Origin: Deltaproteobacteria bacterium GWA2_55_10 | Lineage (GTDB): Bacteria; Desulfobacterota; GWC2-55-46 | Reading direction: 5' to 3' | Assembly (NCBI GenBank): GCA_001797415.1 | Contig: MGPL01000148.1 | Coordinates: 2,917-9,096, forward strand | Length of the DNA stretch: 6,180 bases | Shown: positions 1 through 5,658 of the stretch, piece by piece | How positions within the stretch are numbered: the first letter of the stretch is position 1 | Layout of the letters: every line of letters starts with the position of its first letter | Made by a program: the position numbers and the translations under genes | The notes under the pieces: generated by a model | Database searches by the model: none | Told to the model about the DNA's origin: nothing | The model's input: the letters and a program-made list of their open reading frames with translations, nothing else

Positions 1-1381
1 CCACGCCGGTGAAGCCCTTGGCTATCTTCTCGAGGTCCTCGAGCCTCTTTATGTAGCTCTCGAGCATCTCCTTCCTCGCTCCCGGCCTTGCGGCTGAGAG
101 CGTGTCAGCGGCCTGGACGAGGATGCCGAAGACCGAGTCCGGCGTGTCGTCGTGGTGCTGGCCTATCGCCGAGACTATCTTCGCGGACTCGCCGTACTTC
201 TTGGCGAGGTCAGCGCCTATGGCCGCGTGCGGGCCCTCTATCTCGTGGTCAACAGCCTTGCCTATATCATGCAGAAGCCCGGCCCTCCTCGCTATCTTGG
301 TGGGCAGGCCCAGCTCTGAAGCCATGACGCCGCAGATGAACGCGACCTCCATCGAATGCGAGTAGACGTTCTGCGCGTAGCTCGTCCTGAACTTGAGCCT
401 TCCTATGAGCTTCTGTATCTCCTTATGGATGCCGTGGAGGCCTGTGTCGAATATCGCCCTCTCTCCGGCTTCCATTATGGCCTGGTTTACCTCCGACTCG
501 ACTTTGGAGACTATCTCTTCTATACGGGAAGGGTGTATCCTGCCGTCGGTTATGAGCCTCTCAAGCGAGAGCTTGGCTATCTCCCTTCTCACCGGGTTGT
601 GGCCGGAGAGTATGACGGCCTCAGGAGTGTCGTCTATTATGATGTCTATGCCGGTCGCGGCTTCGATTGCCCTGATGTTGCGGCCCTCCCTGCCTATGAT
701 GCGCCCCTTCATCTCGTCGCTGGGCAAATTAACGACCGAAACGGTCCTCTCGGCGACATACTCGCCGGAGTACCTCTGTATGGCAAGCGCTATTATCTCC
801 TTGGCCTTCTTGTCTGCCTCGGCCTTTGTCTCTTCCTCTATCCTCTTTATGAGCTTTCCGGCCTCGTGCTTGGCCTCGTTCTCCATATTCTCGAGGAGCA
901 TCCTCTTGGCCTCTTCGGCAGAGATGCCGGCTAACTCTTCCAGCCTGGACTTCTGATCCGCTATCACGCCCTGGAGCTCTACATCCATGTCGGCGAGCTT
1001 CTTCTCCTGGCCGGCGACCGTCTTCTCCCTCTTCTGGAACTCGGCCTCTTTCCTATCAATGGACTCGAACTTCTTGTCGAGGTTCTCTTCTTTCTGCTGG
1101 ACCCTTCTCTCAAGGGCCTGCAGTTCCTTCCTTCTCTCCCTGGTCTCCTTCTCGAACTCGGTCTTGCCCTGGAAGATCAGGTCCTTGGCCTCAAGCTCGG
1201 CCGACTTCCTTATGTTATCAGCCTCTTTTTTCGCGTCAGCGACAACGGATCCGGCGGTCTTCCTGCCGGTCTCGATGCTGCTTTCCTCCAACTTCTTCTT
1301 TATGATGAAACCGATTCCGACCCCTATGATAATCGCAAAAGCCGCAACTGCCGCAATGATAACGATGGTCGAAAATTCCAT
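1..1381 (-). CDS. rny: Ribonuclease Y, 3' end cut off by the window edge
   Basis: RNase Y is a membrane-anchored endoribonuclease that starts decay and processing of many mRNAs. The first 460 residues are visible. Residues about 3-28 are a single hydrophobic helix ending in KKK, the usual membrane anchor. A long charged, Glu/Lys/Arg-rich coiled coil follows to about residue 205. The KH RNA-binding domain contains GRIIGREG at 226-233. The HD phosphohydrolase domain shows LLHDIGKAVDHE, with the metal-binding His-Asp pair at 371-372, and later QHHDDTP. This is the family's canonical order. RNase Y is normally near 520 residues, so roughly 60 are missing at the left edge; no frameshift is seen. 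The ATG start puts the anchor at the very N-terminus and has AAAGGGG about 9 nt upstream. The gene starts 53 nt after the folate gene's stop, on the same strand, so read-through from that operon is likely. Identity is essentially certain. Confidence 0.97.
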   Translation of the reverse strand, partial: MEFSTIVIIAAVAAFAIIIGVGIGFIIKKKLEESSIETGRKTAGSVVADAKKEADNIRKSAELEAKDLIFQGKTEFEKETRERRKELQALERRVQQKEENLDKKFESIDRKEAEFQKREKTVAGQEKKLADMDVELQGVIADQKSRLEELAGISAEEAKRMLLENMENEAKHEAGKLIKRIEEETKAEADKKAKEIIALAIQRYSGEYVAERTVSVVNLPSDEMKGRIIGREGRNIRAIEAATGIDIIIDDTPEAVILSGHNPVRREIAKLSLERLITDGRIHPSRIEEIVSKVESEVNQAIMEAGERAIFDTGLHGIHKEIQKLIGRLKFRTSYAQNVYSHSMEVAFICGVMASELGLPTKIARRAGLLHDIGKAVDHEIEGPHAAIGADLAKKYGESAKIVSAIGQHHDDTPDSVFGILVQAADTLSAARPGARKEMLESYIKRLEDLEKIAKGFTGV

Positions 1382-1434
1382 ATCGGGCTACCCCTTTCTG
1401 CCGTGTATTTGATAGGGGCCGGAGAAGCGCCGTT

Positions 1435-2040
1435 TCAGGCATCATGCTCCTCCCCTTTGCGTCCCCTGAGAGCCCCCGTCACTACTGTCCGCTCCTCGGT
1501 GATTATCGCCGAGACGTATACGTCATGAGGCTCAATGGGGATCTTTGTTTTCAGAACCTGGAACTCGTAAGCCAGAGCCACTATGGGGCATGTTGCGCCC
1601 TTGAGCGCCATGTCATAATGGCCTTTGCCGAACCCTATCCTGCCGCCGGACTCATCGAAGGCGACCCCTGGTATGACTATGAGGTCGAAACTCTCCGGCC
1701 CCGCGGCCTCAAAGCCTTCTGTCGGCTCTCTAAGGTCGTACGCTCCGGGGGTGAGCTCATCGAGCTCTTTTACCCTCAGGAACCTTATCCCTTCCAGAGA
1801 GACCCTCGGATAGAAAACCTCTTTCCCGGCCTCTACGGCGTGCTTGAAGACCTCGTCGGTGAGGACCTCGTTTGCGAAGCTCGAATAGAGCGCGAGCCTT
1901 CCGGAGTCCCTGAAAAAGCGCGTGCCCAGGAGCCTCCTTTGCGCCTTTTTACTGAGCGAGAAGACATCCTCGAACGGCAGCGACCTTCTGGCCTCGAGAA
2001 GACGGCTTCTCAAGAGCTTTTTTTCGGCATACTTCGTCAT
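1435..2040 (-). CDS. fau: 5-formyltetrahydrofolate cyclo-ligase (5,10-methenyl-THF synthetase)
   Basis: This cytoplasmic enzyme uses ATP to convert 5-formyltetrahydrofolate to 5,10-methenyltetrahydrofolate, returning a storage or inhibitory folate to the one-carbon pool (also called YgfA, FthC or MTHFS). The protein is 201 residues, normal for the family. Seen: an N-terminal basic helix with KKLLRSRLLEARRSL (residues 7-21), the core strand DLIVIPGVAFD (119-129), the nucleotide-loop motif GGRIGFGKGHYD (132-143), and the C-terminal IPIEPHDVYVSAIITEE (167-183), which matches the family's PxExHDxxxxxxxTE pattern. I chose the ATG at 2038-2040 because family homology begins there. The frame stays open 59 codons further upstream, but that stretch is low-complexity and runs towards the 6S gene. 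The Shine-Dalgarno AAAGG sits only 3 nt before the ATG, so initiation may be weak. Placement directly after 6S RNA matches the well-known ssrS-ygfA linkage of proteobacteria. Confidence 0.93.
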   Translation of the reverse strand: MTKYAEKKLLRSRLLEARRSLPFEDVFSLSKKAQRRLLGTRFFRDSGRLALYSSFANEVLTDEVFKHAVEAGKEVFYPRVSLEGIRFLRVKELDELTPGAYDLREPTEGFEAAGPESFDLIVIPGVAFDESGGRIGFGKGHYDMALKGATCPIVALAYEFQVLKTKIPIEPHDVYVSAIITEERTVVTGALRGRKGEEHDA

Positions 2041-2209
2041 TGACCTTTGAAAGGAAGGGTCGGAGAAGAGAGCTTTGAAGACAGGAAAAAAAGGGTTTTG
2101 CGTCCGGCTGGCGCGGACTATGATGCCTGGTGCTCTATGTTCCTCACATCTACCGGTTTTTTCTTCTTTGAAAAAACGTTTTTGAATCGATGTTATCTTA
2201 ATCGGCCTC

Positions 2210-2225
2210 GGGCTCAACTGAGCCC
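2210..2225 (-). other. Short GC-rich hairpin downstream of 6S RNA
   Basis: On the minus strand GGGCTC and GAGCCC pair perfectly around the loop AGTT. The hairpin begins 17 nt after the closing stem of the 6S RNA. No T tract follows (the next bases are GAGGCCGATTAAG), so it is not a standard intrinsic terminator. It could mark the 3' border of the 6S precursor, slow RNA polymerase, or block 3' exonucleases before maturation. From here to the folate start (2041-2209) I see no gene, only an A/T-rich stretch. Confidence 0.4.
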
Positions 2226-2241
2226 CCGTTTGAATTTGCGT

Positions 2242-2418
2242 CCCCCCCGCACCAGCCGTGTCGAAAGTTATTTTGAACCTGCCTTAAACAGGTGGGCGCC
2301 CTGTGGCAGCTTTCGGTTTTCCCGCAAGGGGACATGCCGGCCGCATGCCAGTGAAGGCTCCCTCTTTCAGAGTATTGGTTCTAAATACACTGACCGATCA
2401 CAAACCTGGCAGGGGGGA
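2242..2418 (-). ncRNA. ssrS: 6S RNA
   Basis: 6S RNA binds the housekeeping RNA polymerase holoenzyme by mimicking an open promoter and lowers transcription in stationary phase. Evidence is structural and positional. The closing stem is CCCCCCTGCCAG at the 5' end with CTGGTG-C-GGGGGG at the 3' end, continued by GTG/CAC. Then comes a large central bubble. Its 3' strand carries the small hairpin ACCTG...CAGGT (2277-2293) within CCCACCTG...CAGGTTCAAAAT, which strongly recalls proteobacterial 6S. The apical arm pairs GGGAGCCT with GGGCGCCC, TGGCA with TGCCA, CGG with CCG, and ends in the hairpin TCCC-CTTGC-GGGA. The length of about 177 nt is close to the 184 nt of E. coli 6S. The gene lies between zapA and the folate cyclo-ligase gene, the classic ssrS location. 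Exact ends are inferred from the stem. It is probably processed from the zap operon transcript, since no separate promoter is evident. Confidence 0.9.
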
Positions 2419-2436
2419 AGGCTTCAGACCAGCCTT
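2418..2436 (-). other. Hairpin spanning the zapA stop codon, at the 5' edge of 6S RNA
   Basis: On the minus strand AAGGCT and AGCCTT pair perfectly (6 bp) around the loop GGTCTGA, which contains the last codons and the TGA stop of zapA. The 3' arm runs directly into the C6 tract that opens the 6S closing stem. It lacks a T tract, so it is not a terminator. It may be a processing signal separating zapA mRNA from 6S RNA, or it may be chance; a 6-bp stem is short. Confidence 0.4.
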
Positions 2437-2693
2437 CTATCTATCTTTTGAGCAAGCTCTTCGGATTTCCTTCCCAGCCTTTCGAGTATCTCCTTTGACT
2501 TGATGACCTCGCCGGTGATGTTGAGGGCGGCTAAAAGCGCCAGATCCAAAGTCGATACTGCCTTTGTGTTCTCCTTTACCTCCTCTATCTTAGTGTTAAG
2601 GTAATCTTCAACGGCTCGCAAATATTCTTCGCCTTCTTCGCTTTTGACCGTAAGTCTGTGGCCGTAGATCCTGAGTTCGCTGACCTTCTTCAA
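2424..2693 (-). CDS. zapA: Cell division protein ZapA
   Basis: ZapA is a small cytoplasmic protein that bundles and cross-links FtsZ filaments at the division ring. The product is 89 residues, slightly shorter than the usual 95-110. The N-terminal globular part reads VSELRIYGHRLTVKSEEGEE (residues 4-23), the ZapA pattern of a beta strand followed by G-x-x-[LY]-x-[VI]-[KR]. Next is a helix with YLRAVEDYLNTKIEEV (24-39), then DLALLAALNITGEVI (50-64) and a C-terminal coiled coil that mediates dimer and tetramer formation. The start codon is TTG: the gene contains no ATG at all, the TTG gives the expected N-terminus, and a Shine-Dalgarno TGAGG lies 5 nt upstream. It begins 7 nt after the zapB-like gene, so the two are co-transcribed and probably translationally coupled. 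The 6S RNA gene starts within a few bases of its stop. Confidence 0.92.
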   Translation of the reverse strand: MKKVSELRIYGHRLTVKSEEGEEYLRAVEDYLNTKIEEVKENTKAVSTLDLALLAALNITGEVIKSKEILERLGRKSEELAQKIDRRLV

Positions 2694-2698
2694 ATCCG

Positions 2699-2703
2699 CC
2701 TCA
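2699..2703 (-). promoter_or_regulatory. zapA Shine-Dalgarno overlapping the zapB-like stop codon
   Basis: TGAGG on the minus strand combines the TGA stop of the upstream gene with an AGG ribosome-binding core. It is spaced 5 nt from the TTG start of zapA. It decides that start, since no in-frame ATG exists, and suggests that ribosomes ending on the upstream gene re-initiate on zapA. Confidence 0.65.
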
Positions 2704-2931
2704 CGCGCCCTGTATAAGGCTCTCGAGCTTCTCGAGAAGGCCGTCCACCTTTTCCCGGACCTCGTCCCTCTCGCCCTCGAGCTTATTGAGCTTTGACTTC
2801 AGTTCGGCAATTTCAAGGTCCTTTGCAGCCAGGACCTCTTTGAAACCCTCTTTTTCAGCTGCAAGCGTCTCGTAGGCGGCCAGAAGGCGGGTCAGACCCT
2901 CTTCCAGCCTTTCGAATCTATCCAGCGCCAT
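2701..2931 (-). CDS. zapB: ZapB-like coiled-coil cell division protein
   Basis: A 76-residue protein predicted to be almost entirely coiled coil: heptad-spaced Leu/Ile/Val runs from about residue 5 to residue 74, rich in Glu and Lys, with no Cys, signal peptide or membrane segment. The size matches ZapB (81 residues in E. coli), which joins ZapA at the division site and stabilises the Z ring. Sequence alone is weak support because any short coiled coil looks alike. The assignment leans on its place directly upstream of zapA, which also fits an unnamed coiled-coil protein of the zapA operon. The ATG start has GGAGGG 7 nt upstream and lies about 18 nt after the predicted transcription start, so it is the first gene of the operon. 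Confidence 0.7.
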   Translation of the reverse strand: MALDRFERLEEGLTRLLAAYETLAAEKEGFKEVLAAKDLEIAELKSKLNKLEGERDEVREKVDGLLEKLESLIQGA

Positions 2932-2955
2932 CCAAAAACCCTCCGGTTCATTAAT

Positions 2956-2985
2956 ATATTACTTTTTTTATGCCCTGTAAGTCAA
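2956..2985 (-). promoter_or_regulatory. Sigma-70-type promoter of the zapB-zapA-ssrS-fau-rny operon
   Basis: On the minus strand a -35 box TTGACT (2980-2985) and a -10 box TAATAT (2956-2961) are separated by 18 nt, including an A-rich run. Five of six bases match consensus in each box. Transcription would start near 2949, giving a leader of about 18 nt before the zapB-like ATG, with GGAGGG inside it. It lies downstream of a strong terminator, so this operon is insulated from the glutamate synthase genes. It is the only strong promoter I see in the window. No operator is evident. Confidence 0.75.
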
Positions 2986-3053
2986 GGGATAATAGGTTTG
3001 TGTTCTTTGGGGTCTTTCTGTGACCAAAGCCCCTGCCCAGCCCTGAAAAAGTC

Positions 3054-3082
3054 AAAAAAAAGCCCTCGAAAGAGGGCTTTTT
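3054..3082 (-). terminator. Intrinsic terminator (works on either strand) after the glutamate synthase operon
   Basis: AGCCCTC and GAGGGCT pair perfectly (7 bp) around a 4-nt loop. On the minus strand the stem is followed by seven T, and on the plus strand by five T in a row, counting the last stem base, so it has the form of a bidirectional terminator. All recognised genes are on the minus strand, so its main job is to end the glutamate synthase transcript. Between it and the repeat to the right (3083-3130) there is only A/T-rich sequence with nothing I can name. Confidence 0.88.
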
Positions 3083-3130
3083 CGGGTATTTAATCGATTT
3101 TTCAATCTAAAATGCTTGTTAAAAACTCAT

Positions 3131-3266
3131 CCAGGCTGCTCAAAAAGGTCCAGATGCGAGGCCCCGGTTAAATCGGGGAGCGAGGAATGAGGCGTACTCT
3201 TTGCCGTACGCCGCAGTGACTCGCTTTGAGGCCAACAAAGCAGATGGGCCTTTTTCATCTGCCTGG
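3131..3266. repeat. 136-bp imperfect inverted repeat with cloverleaf-like inner hairpins
   Basis: The outer arms 3131-3157 and 3240-3266 are inverted copies with 21 of 27 positions matching; each contains CCAGGC and AAAAAGG. Between them lie three smaller hairpins: CCCCG/CGGGG (3162-3178); a long one joining GCGAG/CTCGC and GGCGTAC/GTACGCC (3180-3224); and CTTTG/CAAAG (3224-3240). The element ends exactly at the base next to the TAA stop of the GXGXG gene and has no coding capacity. The layout resembles the dispersed REP- or MITE-like palindromes found between genes in deltaproteobacterial chromosomes; I recall similar sequences there but cannot verify this. As RNA it would fold strongly at the 3' end of the glutamate synthase mRNA and could protect it or help termination. 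No second copy is in this window. Confidence 0.8.
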
Positions 3267-4001
3267 TTAGTAAGCGTATAAATTTCCGTACGGCCTCGCC
3301 GAGACCGGGACCAGCTTTTTAAAGCCCTTTGACATGATATCTTCGAGCTTTAGCCCGAGGTCAGAGCAGTAATCGGTAAGGACCTCTTTCAATACCTTCT
3401 TGTCCTCATCATCGAGCTCGAGCACTCCGACCTCTGCGCCGCAGTTCTTCTTCTCGACCTCTCCCCTTATGTATATGGCGCCGCCGTGCATGCCGGTGCC
3501 GAGGTAGTCGCCTACCAGCGGCTCTCCGTCATTGGAAAGGCCCAGGAGCACAAGGACGCCCCCTGCCATGTACTCGCCGAAAAAGTCCCCGGCCGTGCCG
3601 CCCACGACTATGGTGGGGGCCTGCTTCTTGTTGCCCTTCATGTGTATGCCGACCCTGTAGCCAACGCTGCCGCGGATATGGAGCTTGCCGCCTCTCATGC
3701 CGTAGCCCAAGACGTCCCCGGCGTTGCCCTCGACGATGACCTTGCCGCTGTTCATGGTGTTGCCTATGTTGTCCTGGGCATTGGCCTTTATCCTTATCGT
3801 GGGGCCGTCCATGAAGGCCGCCAGGTCGTTGCCGGGCACGCCCTCTACGACGATCGTGCTCTTGCCCCTGAGACCGTCGCCTATATAGTACTGGCCGTTG
3901 ACGTTCTTGAGGACTATTTCCTTCTCGCCCTTCTCAACGGCCTCGCGGACCTTCTTGTTGAGATCGCGGTAGTATGCGCCTTTTGCGTCTATTTCCACCA
4001 T
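3267..4001 (-). CDS. Glutamate synthase GXGXG (beta-helix) subunit
   Basis: A 244-residue protein matching the C-terminal GXGXG domain of glutamate synthase large subunits (GltB domain 3), here a separate gene as in the archaeal-type enzyme. The domain is a right-handed beta-helix with a structural role; it links the amidotransferase and the synthase sites. Seen: successive turns with Gly-rich repeats, for example GDGLRGKSTIVVEG (residues 41-54), GNAGDVLGYGMRGGKLHIRG (92-111), GGTAGDFFGEYMAGG (134-148) and GDYLGTGMHGGAIYIRG (164-180). The tail (about 196-244) is helical and ends in a conserved-looking Pro/Tyr-rich segment. The ATG start has AGAGGA 8 nt upstream. It begins 39 nt after the FMN subunit stop and is the last gene of the operon; the inverted repeat abuts its TAA. 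Tungsten and molybdenum formylmethanofuran dehydrogenase subunit C shares this fold, but the FMN-subunit neighbour settles the assignment. Confidence 0.93.
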   Translation of the reverse strand: MVEIDAKGAYYRDLNKKVREAVEKGEKEIVLKNVNGQYYIGDGLRGKSTIVVEGVPGNDLAAFMDGPTIRIKANAQDNIGNTMNSGKVIVEGNAGDVLGYGMRGGKLHIRGSVGYRVGIHMKGNKKQAPTIVVGGTAGDFFGEYMAGGVLVLLGLSNDGEPLVGDYLGTGMHGGAIYIRGEVEKKNCGAEVGVLELDDEDKKVLKEVLTDYCSDLGLKLEDIMSKGFKKLVPVSARPYGNLYAY

Positions 4002-4040
4002 CTTCAGTTCCTCTCAGTACCTGGATATGAAAGCTATTGC

Positions 4041-5549
4041 TTACCTTCCGGCAGGCTTTACGCCGAGTATGTCGAGCATCGCCGAATCGAGGCCGATTCC
4101 GCGGAGCCTCTCCCTGTTGCCCCTCATGCTCTCTATTGAATTGATGCCGAGCGCTCCGAGTATCTCCTTGAGCTCGTGCGTCCACGCGTGTATGAGGTTC
4201 GTGAGCCTCTCCGCGTAGACTTCGGGGTCGAGCCTTGCTGTAAGCTCGGGCCTCTGCGTGGTGATGCCCCACGAGCAATTGCCGGTGTAGCACTTGCCGC
4301 AGGTGGTGCAGCCCATCGTTATGAGGGCCGCCGTCGCTATGCCTACGGCGTCCGCGCCGAGGGCGATGGCCTTTGCGGCATCGGCGCTCGACCTTATGCC
4401 GCCTGCCGCGATAATGGAGGCCTCGTTCCTTATGCCTTCCTGCCTCAACCTGTCGTCGACCGCGGCAATGGCGTGCTCGATGGGTATGCCGAGGTGGTCC
4501 CTTATTATCGAGGGCGCGGCCCCTGTGCCGCCCCTGAAGCCGTCCAGGTAGACGATGTCGGCGCCCGCCCTTACTATGCCCGAAGCGATGGCAGCGACGT
4601 TATGCACTGCCGCTATCTTGACAGAGACGGGCTTATAGTTGGTCGCCTCTTTTATAGCGTAGATGAGCTGCCTCAAGTCCTCAATGGAGTAGATGTCGTG
4701 CTGCGGCGCCGGAGAGAGAGCGTCCGTGCCGACGGGGATCATCCTGGTCCTCGCGACCTCAAGCGGTATCTTCTCACCGGGCAGGTGGCCGCCTATGCCG
4801 GGCTTCGCGCCCTGGCCTATCTTTATCTCTACGGCCACGCCGGCGTTCAGGTACTCCGGGGTTACGCCGAACCTGCCTGAAGCGACCTGGACGATGACAT
4901 TGTCCTTGTAGGGCATGAGGTCCTCGTGAAGTCCGCCCTCGCCCGTGTTCATCACAATGCCGCAGGCCTTGGCGGCCATCGCGAGCACCTTCTGCGCGTT
5001 CAAGCTGATCGACCCGAAGGACATGGGCGAGAATATGATCGGCACGTCGAGCTTGATCTGCGGGGGCAGCGGCTCGGCGAGCTTCAACTTGCCGTCTTTG
5101 GTCTTCTCGACCTTGACGTGTGATGGCTTCTTGCCCAGATAGGTGCGAAGCTCCATCGGCTCCCTCAAGGGGTCGATGGAAGGGTTCGTAACCTGGCACG
5201 CGTCTATAAGGAGGTTGTCGAAGAGTATGGTGTAGGGCTTGTCGCTGCCCATGCCAGTAAGCGGGATTCCGCCCGTCTCAGCCTGCTTCTTTATATTCCT
5301 TATGGTATGGAAGTTCCAGTAGGCGTTCTCCTTGAACTTCGTCGGGTTGTCCTTTATCTCTATGGCCTCTTCAGGACAGTAGTGATAGCACCTCAGGCAT
5401 TTAACGCATTTGAATGTGTCGATGAGCACCTTGTCCCCGCCCCAGGAGTAGACACCCCAGCCGCAGTTCTGGATGCACCTTTTGCACCTTATGCATTTTA
5501 CCCTGTCTATTGTCGCCAGATACTCAGGCGGCGCAAGGCTCTTGAACAT
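4041..5549 (-). CDS. Glutamate synthase FMN subunit with N-terminal 2[4Fe-4S] ferredoxin domain
   Basis: This 502-residue subunit carries the synthase site, where 2-oxoglutarate and ammonia form an imine that FMN reduces to glutamate. Residues 1-65 are a ferredoxin domain with two CxxCxxCxxxC clusters: C19, C22, C25, C29 and C48, C51, C54, C58 (the second followed by Pro). Residues about 100-490 are the FMN-binding TIM barrel: PIIFSPMSFGSIS (170-182), NTGEGG (201-206), KIGQGAKPGIGGHLPGEK (243-260), YLDGFRGGTGAAP (334-346) and AAGGIRSSADAAKAIALGAD (381-400). C414, C417, C420 and C425 lie where glutamate synthases bind an iron-sulfur cluster, followed by the typical GITTQ. Length and order match the archaeal-type enzyme, whose large subunit is split into three genes. 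The ATG start has GGAGG 9 nt upstream. No NADPH-binding small subunit is seen here, so the electron donor is open: ferredoxin, or a partner encoded elsewhere. Confidence 0.96.
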   Translation of the reverse strand: MFKSLAPPEYLATIDRVKCIRCKRCIQNCGWGVYSWGGDKVLIDTFKCVKCLRCYHYCPEEAIEIKDNPTKFKENAYWNFHTIRNIKKQAETGGIPLTGMGSDKPYTILFDNLLIDACQVTNPSIDPLREPMELRTYLGKKPSHVKVEKTKDGKLKLAEPLPPQIKLDVPIIFSPMSFGSISLNAQKVLAMAAKACGIVMNTGEGGLHEDLMPYKDNVIVQVASGRFGVTPEYLNAGVAVEIKIGQGAKPGIGGHLPGEKIPLEVARTRMIPVGTDALSPAPQHDIYSIEDLRQLIYAIKEATNYKPVSVKIAAVHNVAAIASGIVRAGADIVYLDGFRGGTGAAPSIIRDHLGIPIEHAIAAVDDRLRQEGIRNEASIIAAGGIRSSADAAKAIALGADAVGIATAALITMGCTTCGKCYTGNCSWGITTQRPELTARLDPEVYAERLTNLIHAWTHELKEILGALGINSIESMRGNRERLRGIGLDSAMLDILGVKPAGR

Positions 5550-5571
5550 CTCTAACTTCCTCCATCTCTGA

Positions 5572-5587
5572 CCGTTTACTTAAACGG
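5572..5587. promoter_or_regulatory. Short dyad upstream of the FMN subunit gene (possible operator)
   Basis: CCGTTTA and TAAACGG are perfect inverted copies separated by 2 nt, centred about 30 nt before the ATG of the FMN subunit and just upstream of its Shine-Dalgarno. The form suits a dimeric regulator, but I cannot name one. The 2-nt gap makes it a poor RNA hairpin. No clear promoter is visible beside it, so function is uncertain. Confidence 0.35.
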
Positions 5588-5616
5588 CACGCCTTCTCTA
5601 TTAAATGAATTCTTCC

Positions 5617-5654
5617 AGGGTGCCTCTAAAAATAATAATTTTTAGAGGCACCCT
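5617..5654. repeat. Perfect 17-bp-stem hairpin between two glutamate synthase genes
   Basis: Two 17-nt arms, each with GGGTGCCTCTAAAAAT or its complement, are perfect inverted copies around the 4-nt loop AATA. It starts 5 nt after the stop codon of the amidotransferase gene and ends 67 nt before the FMN subunit start. The A/T-rich half of the stem sits next to the loop and no T tract follows on the minus strand, so it is not a classical intrinsic terminator. Likely roles are protection of the upstream mRNA's 3' end, an RNase cleavage point that sets subunit ratios, or a copy of a dispersed palindromic repeat. Its perfection argues for recent origin or selection. Confidence 0.8.
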
Positions 5655-5658
5655 CCAA

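Noticed and set aside
356..934. Long plus-strand open frames opposite rny
   Set aside because: They mirror the minus-strand RNase Y gene, show no family motifs and lack ribosome-binding sites.
2172..2183. 12-bp palindrome AAAAACGTTTTT
   Set aside because: It has no loop, is low complexity, and is expected by chance in A/T-rich spacer.
2041..2217. In-frame 59-codon upstream extension of the folate cyclo-ligase
   Set aside because: Known family members begin near the ATG at 2040, the extra residues have no family-like pattern, and the stretch is A/T-rich non-coding sequence after the 6S gene.
2190..2217. Possible promoter TTGAGC-N16-TAACAT before the folate gene (minus strand)
   Set aside because: The spacer is short, both boxes are imperfect, and the -35 lies inside the GGGCTC hairpin; too weak to annotate.
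3083..3130. A/T-rich stretch between terminator and inverted repeat, checked for a promoter or small RNA
   Set aside because: No convincing -35/-10 pair or stable fold was seen on either strand.
3486..4139. Plus-strand open frame of 217 codons opposite the GXGXG and FMN genes
   Set aside because: It crosses two well-supported minus-strand genes and the gap between them, and its sequence looks like a codon-bias shadow.
4176..4880. Plus-strand open frame of 234 codons opposite the FMN subunit
   Set aside because: It lies wholly within the antisense of a strongly conserved barrel domain and has no recognisable motif.
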